64,000 nt of DNA from Lycium barbarum (lineage: Eukaryota > Streptophyta > Magnoliopsida > Solanales > Solanaceae): NCBI RefSeq assembly GCF_019175385.1, contig NC_083341.1, positions 15,515,203 through 15,579,202 of the forward strand, given 5' to 3'. The translations under genes were made by a program, and so were the position numbers. Each line of letters begins with the position of its first letter. The stretch's first letter is position 1. The notes beneath the pieces were generated by a model, which was given only the letters and a program-made list of their open reading frames with translations, was not told the origin of the DNA and did not search any database. Shown piece by piece: positions 58,377 through 64,000 of this stretch.

Positions 58377-58539
58377 AGCAGGAAATTAATGTTGTTTTCA
58401 AATAAATTTTTAACAATCCTACTCGGTACTTCCTCACTCCTATATTTCTCTTCTTATCATGTAGTTATATTTATTAATTTTCTGTCTATCTCCCAATTAG
58501 TTTTTATGAACAGTACTACGAATAATCTTGTTATGCTGT

Positions 58540-58813
58540 TCATCTCTTTCTCTTAACGTTTATGCTTAATAACAGTCTTCTTTAACCACACCCTGGTAAC
58601 CACGGCCAACATCGTCTTTTATTATTTGGACATTAAAACGGCCTCTTTAAAACCTAGGAATTTACAGGTTAATCCATCGATGTTTTTAAGAAGTTAAGAG
58701 AATAACCATATACTAAGAATAACAGATTCATGATGATAAGGAAATAATTACTTAAACATAATAATCACAAAAATAATTTACATAATAGGGAGATTAGTAC
58801 AGAAAACATAGTA
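58540..58813 (-). repeat. Viral leader, arm of a 274-bp inverted repeat
   Basis: Near-exact reverse complement of 59491-59764. Landmarks include CCTGGTAACCACGGCCAAC here and GTTGGCCGTGGTTACCAGG there. It is the untranslated leader leading (on the minus strand) to the primer-binding site and small ORFs. Confidence 0.9.
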
Positions 58814-58849
58814 ATGAGTTTTGATTCTATTGCACTACATAATTTAGAC

Positions 58850-59250
58850 ACTTAAAAAAAAAAATATTATATATGTAATCAGACAAACGTAGTGGAGGAA
58901 ATAGTCATGATGATACAAAAGGCTGAAAGATTCGTTGAAAAAATCAACGGCTAACAGACATTTGCAGAAAAAGAAGGCTTTATTAAAAGCAACTTTAATA
59001 AAGCAGCCACAGTGAATTGACAGATCAGCCACAGTAAATAGACAGATCAGCCACAGTAAACGGACCGATCAGCTAAAAGACAAGTAAATGAAGTTTCTTT
59101 CACAGTAAGCGGACAAGTAAATGAAGTTTCTTTTGAAAAAGTTCATGTGACGATGGGGCCCAAAGAGCACCCGGCTGAACTCAAGAGATTCTTTAAGCAT
59201 TTTCAAATCCGAAGTTGAAGTCCGCCAGACACCTATAAATAGCAGCATTT
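58850..59250 (+). promoter_or_regulatory. Pararetrovirus promoter with upstream tandem repeats
   Basis: Three 22-bp units GCCACAGTRAAYNGACMGATCA occupy 59006-59071, then GACAAGTAAATGAAGTTTC occurs twice (about 59080 and 59113). A TGACG motif is at 59148-59152 and a TATA box CTATAAATAG at 59233-59242. The order upstream repeats, TGACG, TATA is like that of known caulimovirid full-length-transcript promoters. A leader with CT-rich sequence follows. Confidence 0.75.
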
Positions 59251-59764
59251 GTGAAGAAGCAAAGACATCACCAAGAAGAGTATCAACCACCTCTCTCTCT
59301 AAAAAACTTCCATATTCCCCTTCTCTTTCATCAAATGCTTCAATCCCTTGCCCAGTCCAAAACCTGTGTAATATAAACACCTATTGTAAATTAGTACTAA
59401 GTTTGTAATAACTACCCCCTAGTGTGAAGTAGTTTTTGGGGTTCCCCGAAAGGGAAACCTCTCTCCTTCTTCAAACCATGTAAGTTTATTTACTATGTTT
59501 TCTGTACTAATCTCCCTATTATGTAAATTATTTTTGTGATTATTATGTTTAAGTAATTATTTCCTTATCATCATGAATCTGTTATTCTTAGTATATGGTT
59601 ATTCTCTTAACTTCTTAAAAACATCGATGGATTAACCTGTAAATTCCTAGGTTTTAAAGAGGCCGTTTTAATGTCCAAATAATAAAGGACGATGTTGGCC
59701 GTGGTTACCAGGGTGTGGTTAAAGAAGACTGTTATTAAGCATAAACGTTAAGAGAAAGAGATGA
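59251..59764 (+). other. Viral leader, plus-strand copy
   Basis: Transcribed leader following the TATA box, with CCCCGAAAGGG (a possible small hairpin near 59443-59453). From 59491 it forms the second arm of the 274-bp inverted repeat. It breaks off at 59764, before the primer-binding site would be reached. Confidence 0.65.
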
Positions 59765-60318
59765 GACGGGTGTGCATTCCCCAATGAATGCAAATAGATC
59801 CACTGTATCGGATAAAGATACAGCTAGTCCGGTTCAAACGGTAGCCGGTAAAGACTCATCAAATCCGTTGATGGCTGTCACTTTGCCAAAAAGTGAAGAT
59901 GAGGGATGTTCATCTCTCCAGACAAGAAGAAGACTACCAAAGACATATATACCAAAAGAAATCAGATAAATTCGATAGAATATTAGAAGATATGCAATAT
60001 AGTGATGACGAAATAGAAATAGACTCAATAATAAGTCAAAAAGGATTAATGGAATCCAGTGCATCTAGTTCTAGTCCGTTTCAAAGAACAACTATTGGAG
60101 AACAATACACTGTAGATACTAATACAGGAAATGTACCTAGAAGAAGAGTTTTTAGAACAGCAGGAGAACCTATAGACAATGTTAAACCATCAGGAAAAAG
60201 AATGCCTATAGAAGAACCCATTATTCTTCAAGAAGGAGGCAATAAAGGTAAAATATTAAATATAGCAGCACATGATCCACAAAGATGGAATTCAGTAATA
60301 GATCTTTGGAAGGGAATA
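59765..60318 (+). pseudogene. Pararetrovirus coat-protein copy 2, N-terminal part
   Basis: A 65-codon frame (59772-59969) containing SEDEGCSSLQTRRRLPKTYI, of uncertain identity, leads by a frame change into the acidic segment and first part of the capsid core (59941-60318), which is open here. Relative to copy 1 it lacks the frameshift near 56567. It ends inside the capsid core at about 60318, where a minus-strand capsid fragment begins. Confidence 0.7.
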
Positions 60319-60322
60319 CTCA

Positions 60323-61317
60323 TGGTTACAGTCTTCCGCTATATTTGCCAAATTATCTATTGCTTCTAATTCTAGATTTTCTAATCCAATTTCATTTATT
60401 AATTCTTCTACTTCTCTTCTGCTTCTGAGTCTGACGAGTCTGTTTTGATTTTTTCTTCAGTGTCTACACTTACTATAGAATATATACTCTCTGTGTCTGA
60501 CATATATTCGTCTACATTTATTAATGTTTCTTGAAAATCTTCAATTAACTGAGAATTTCTTGTCTTATTATTTATTCTTTTTGGACATGTATTTGCTAAG
60601 TGTTCTACACTTCCACAAGTAAAGCATTCTAGTTTATTTTTATAATTCCTTTCTGTTCAATATTTTCTTACATGCCTATTTCTGTCTAAATAAGGTTTTC
60701 TGGCTGCTGATTTTCTAAGATAATATTTCTTTCTATTATATTGAGGATAATTTCTATTATAATGTATTCTGTATTTTTTATGCCTTTTCTTTTTGTAATT
60801 GTCCTTATCGTAGCTTTGTATAGTGTAAACCACACTTTTACAAAAGTTTATTTCATTTTGTTTTAGCTGTTTTTGTATCTGTATATAGGTACATTTTTCT
60901 TGTAGTATGTCCATTATATGTTGTATTCTATGTCCTATAGACCATTTTAGATTAGGATTTTGTAATACTCCGTCTCTCTTATTCCATCTATCTTCTATTT
61001 CTCTTCCTAAGGCTCCTGGTAGCTTATTAAATAATTTTTTACCTAATTCTTGGTCAAACGCATTTCCACTAATAGTGCAGTCGTAAAAATAATCGTTTAA
61101 AAATTTCTTAATATGAAACCAACTACTTATGCTTAGTTGTTCTAATTTTATTACCGCATTTCTTTGTAGTACCAATAATCCACTATTTGGGTCTTCCCTT
61201 GTAATTAAAGTATGTATTTTATTAGTAAAGTTATATGGATTTGCTCCCATAGATACTAAGTGTTGAAATTCCATTGAAAATTTTCTTTATAGGCTTCCCA
61301 TAAAGCTTTGGCTGATT
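60323..61317 (-). pseudogene. Pararetrovirus coat-protein copy 3 (minus strand)
   Basis: Runs from the middle of the capsid core (61317; MEFQHL at 61274) through the basic tail and the CCHC zinc knuckle (about 60620-60660) to an acidic linker near 60330 that would precede the protease. Stops and a 1-bp deletion near 61275 break it. Its two ends are head-to-tail and tail-to-tail junctions with other capsid copies. Confidence 0.75.
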
Positions 61318-61687
61318 CTTTTTGTAATTGTCCTTATCGTAGCTTTGTTAGTGTAAACCACGCTTTTACAAAAGTTCATTTCATTTTGTTTTAGTTGTTT
61401 TTGTATCTGTATATGGGTACATTTTTCTTGTAGTATGTCCATTATATGTTGTATTCTATGTCCTATAGACCATTTTAGATTAGGATTTTGTACTACTCCG
61501 TCTCTCTTATTCCATCTATCTTCTATTTCTCTTCCTAAGGCTCCTGGTAGCTTATTAAATAATTTTTTACCTAATTCTTGGTCAAACGCATTTCCACTAA
61601 TAGTGCAGTAGTAAAAATAATCGTTTAAAAATTTCTTAATATGAAACCAACTACTTATGCTTAGTTGTTCTAATTTTATTACCGCAT
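61318..61687 (-). pseudogene. Pararetrovirus coat-protein copy 4 (minus strand)
   Basis: Second minus-strand copy of the capsid core, from LEQLSISSWFH through GALGREIEDRW to the start of the basic tail, which a junction at about 61318 cuts off. It duplicates part of copy 3 with a few differences (for example near the SVVYT block). It abuts the plus-strand reverse transcriptase at 61688. Confidence 0.75.
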
Positions 61688-61688
61688 A

Positions 61689-63140
61689 GAAAGAATAGGA
61701 ATAATAAAAAATCAAAAAGACCTAGATAATATAATAAAAATACTAGATGAAATAGAAATTATAGGAGAAAGACCATTAAAACATTGGAAAAATAATAGGA
61801 TTGTATGTAAATTAGATATAATAAATCCAGACTATATAATTAAAACAGCTTCGATTGAAGCAACAAATCAAGATGTAGAAGATTTTAAAGTACAAATAAA
61901 AGAACTATTGGATTTAGGAGTGATACGGAGATCTACTTCTAAACATAGATCTGCAGCATTTATGGTAAGAAATCATAGCGAAATAGTAAGAGGAAAAGCA
62001 AGAATGGTAATAAACTATAAAAGACTTAATGATAATACTAGAACAGATGGATATAAGTTACCAGACAAAACAGAATTAATAAATAGAATACAAGGAAAGA
62101 AAATATTTAGCAAGTTTGATTGTAAATCAGGATATTGGCAGGTACGAATGCATGAAGACAGGATAGAATGGACTGCATTCACCTGTCCTGAAGGACATTT
62201 CGAATGGTTAGTAATGTCATTTGGATTAAAGACAGCTCCACCAATTTTTCAAAGAAAAATGGATAGTATATTTAGAGAATACAAAAGGTTTGTATTAGTA
62301 TATGTAGATGATATACTAGTATTTAGTAAAGATATTAAAGAACATTTAGGACACCTACAAACAATATTTAGACTATTTGTAGAAAATGGAATAATAATTA
62401 GTAAGAAAAAAATGGAATTATGTAAAAATTATATAAATTTTTTAGGAGTAATACTAGGAGAAGGAAAAATAAAGCTACAACCTCATATAGCCAAGAAAGC
62501 TTTAGAAATGCCAGATAAGCTAGACAATGTGAAAGAATTACAAAAATTTTTAGGAATAGTCAATTATGCTAGAAATTTTATAAAAGATTTAGGAAAGATA
62601 GCAGGCCCATTGTATTCAAAGACTGGATCTAATGGTCAAAAACACTTTAATACTGAAGACATTAAATTGGTACAAAAAATAAAAGAAAAAATAAAGAACA
62701 TTCCCCATTTAAATATGCCTCTAGAAACAGACTACTTAATTATAGAAACAGACGGTAGTTTCGAAGGATGGGGAGCAGTACTAAAAGCAAAACCTAATAA
62801 ATATAGTAATAAAAATGAAGAAAAGATATGTGCTTATCAAAGTGGTAAGTATAAAGAAAAAGGAAATATGAGTAGTATAGATGCGGAAATTCTAGCTGTA
62901 ATATATGGATTAAATAGTTTTAGACTATATATCCTAAATAAACCAGAAATACTAGTTAGAACAGACTGCGAAGCTATAGTTAAATTCTATCAAAAAATTA
63001 ATGATAAAAGTAGCAGTAGACGAAGATGGTTAAACTTTATGGATACTATTTCTATTTATAATTTACAATTTGAACATATAAAAGGAAAAGATAATAATTT
63101 AGCAGACCAATTAAGTAGACTAAAGATTACTGCTAACTAA
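61689..63140 (+). pseudogene. Pararetrovirus reverse transcriptase-RNase H, 5'-truncated
   Basis: Open for 484 codons (the first internal ATG is at 61908). It begins in the linker between protease and reverse transcriptase, so the protease and everything upstream are missing. Visible motifs are FSKFDCKSGYWQV (motif A region), MSFGLKTAPPIFQ, the catalytic YVDDIL at about 62300-62317, KKMELCKNYINFLG, and RNase H blocks with ETDGSFEGWG, DAEILAVIYGL and RTDCEAIVKFY. It ends at a TAA right after RNase H, as in caulimovirid polyproteins. No stop or frameshift is visible. Without promoter, leader or upstream domains joined to it, it is not an expressed viral gene as it stands. Confidence 0.85.
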
Positions 63141-63150
63141 ATTTTTATTT

Positions 63151-63188
<38 letters not shown>

Positions 63189-63190
63189 AA
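63151..63190. repeat. TA then CA microsatellite at the viral cluster's right border
   Basis: About 12 TA units followed by about 7 CA units begin about 10 bp after the stop codon of the reverse transcriptase frame. With the tract at 55674-55722 they bracket the whole viral cluster. Confidence 0.75.
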
Positions 63191-63297
63191 GTAGAATACT
63201 CCATCATCACATTATTCACTTCCAACCCAACCCTCCCGTCTCTCTCTCTCTCTCTCCCATCTCCGCCCCACTGCTCTGTCGCCGGCCACCACGACCT

Positions 63298-63636
63298 TTC
63301 TCCGGCGAACTTTGATGGTCAGATCCGGTCAGATCTTAGCCGGATCTGACCGGATATACATCAGATCTTCACCGATTGGCCTCTCATCCTTCTCCGGCAA
63401 ACTTTGAGGGTCAGATCGGGTCAAGATCTGACCGGATCTAATGGATATACATCAAATCTTCAACGATTGGCCTTCCATCCTTCTCCGGCGAACTTTGACG
63501 GTCAGATTCGGTCAGATCAGAGGCCAATAGGTGAAGATCTGATGTATATCCGTCAGATCTTGACCCGATCTGACCATCAAAGTTTGCCGGAGAAGGATGA
63601 GAGGCTAATCGGTGAAGATCTGATGTATACAAAATT
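63298..63636. repeat. Direct and inverted array of about 90-bp GATC-rich units
   Basis: Two direct units (63300-63391 and 63392-63480) start TTCTCCGGCRAACTTTGA and contain CGGTCAGATC, GGATCTGACCGGAT and CAGATCTTCACCGATTGGCC. A third direct start at 63481 turns at about 63518 into inverted units (AGAGGCCAATAGGTGAAGAT ... CAAAGTTTGCCGGAGAAGGA), with a partial fourth to 63636. The result is a fold-back able to form a long hairpin. Each unit is itself partly palindromic. Confidence 0.8.
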
Positions 63637-64000
63637 ATGAGTTTTGTATACAACCGATTAAATATAATAAAGTGAATACAATGTAAAAGTAGCTACAATG
63701 AATACAGTTGAGTTTGAATACATTTAAATTGAATACAAAATTCAGCAAATTTTAATGATTGTATTCATGAATACAGCGACGCGAATACAATAAGTAACAA
63801 ATGTTGAGTTTTACTATATGTTTGCTACATGATGTAAATTAGGTAAAATGTAGCTAAAAAGCAAAAATAAGGCTTCCAAGTTAGTCGTTTATGAAATTGT
63901 CCCTTCAATCAAATGAAATGGAAGAGTAGAAGAGTTAATTACAATTTAATTTTGCAACAATTATTGGTTCCTGGGAAAAAGCTTATGACATCTTATATCT
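63637..64000. repeat. MITE-like AT-rich repeat
   Basis: Repeated GAATACA words and TGTATTC complements, then TAGCTACATTTTACC in inverted form. It resembles the MITE arm at 55561-55670, so the viral cluster and the GATC array may lie within one host repeat. No gene. Confidence 0.45.

Noticed and set aside
59006..59071. CRISPR-like short tandem repeats
   Set aside because: Units are contiguous without spacers and lie in a plant viral promoter.
63149..63653. Three open frames of 66-78 codons across the GATC-rich array
   Set aside because: They translate repeat units on both strands with repeated peptide words and no domain; best explained as satellite DNA.

Overview
This window is plant nuclear DNA, most likely from a member of the Solanaceae. 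It is AT-rich, has intron-rich genes, and is packed with repeats typical of that family: tRNA-derived SINEs with clean target-site duplications, RTE-type LINEs ending in TTG repeats, Stowaway, Tourist and hAT-like MITEs, two CACTA transposons, a chromovirus-type LTR, and an old pararetrovirus cluster. I cannot name the species.

Four protein-coding genes look intact, and exon phases can be followed across every junction. They form two convergent pairs. A plant Gln-rich protein of unknown function (7 exons, + strand, 2128-8558) faces a single-exon UGT91-like glycosyltransferase (- strand, 10048-11511). A small HVA22-like ER membrane protein (4 exons, + strand, 21490-22823) faces a rhamnogalacturonate lyase of polysaccharide lyase family 4 (16 exons, - strand, 24073-38688, 682 codons). 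They share no obvious pathway; this looks like ordinary gene space swollen by transposons. Most introns over 700 bp carry an insertion, including a 5.4 kb lyase intron holding part of a Ty3/gypsy chromovirus.

From 11.5 to 21.4 kb the sequence is repeats: tandem duplications upstream of the UGT, a direct segmental duplication, a CACTA element with a broken transposase, a hAT-like element with an 8-bp duplication and a TRIM-like remnant. From 39 to 48 kb there are two SINEs and a 5.0 kb CACTA element bounded by ACA. From 48.0 to 55.5 kb a TIR element is split by an RTE LINE, with a perfect 15-bp duplication at both outer edges; the LINE is in turn apparently split by a non-coding LTR-like element.

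The most striking region is 55.7-63.2 kb. It is a mosaic of at least eight caulimovirid (plant pararetrovirus) fragments in both orientations, lying between two TA-dinucleotide tracts. It holds four coat-protein copies, movement-protein pieces, three small leader-proximal ORFs, a tRNA-Met primer-binding site, two inverted promoter copies, a 274-bp leader inverted repeat and one long uninterrupted reverse transcriptase-RNase H frame. The fragments are rearranged and broken, so I see no complete viral genome. A short array of direct and inverted GATC-rich repeats follows at 63.3-63.6 kb. I found no CRISPR array, rRNA gene or functional tRNA gene.
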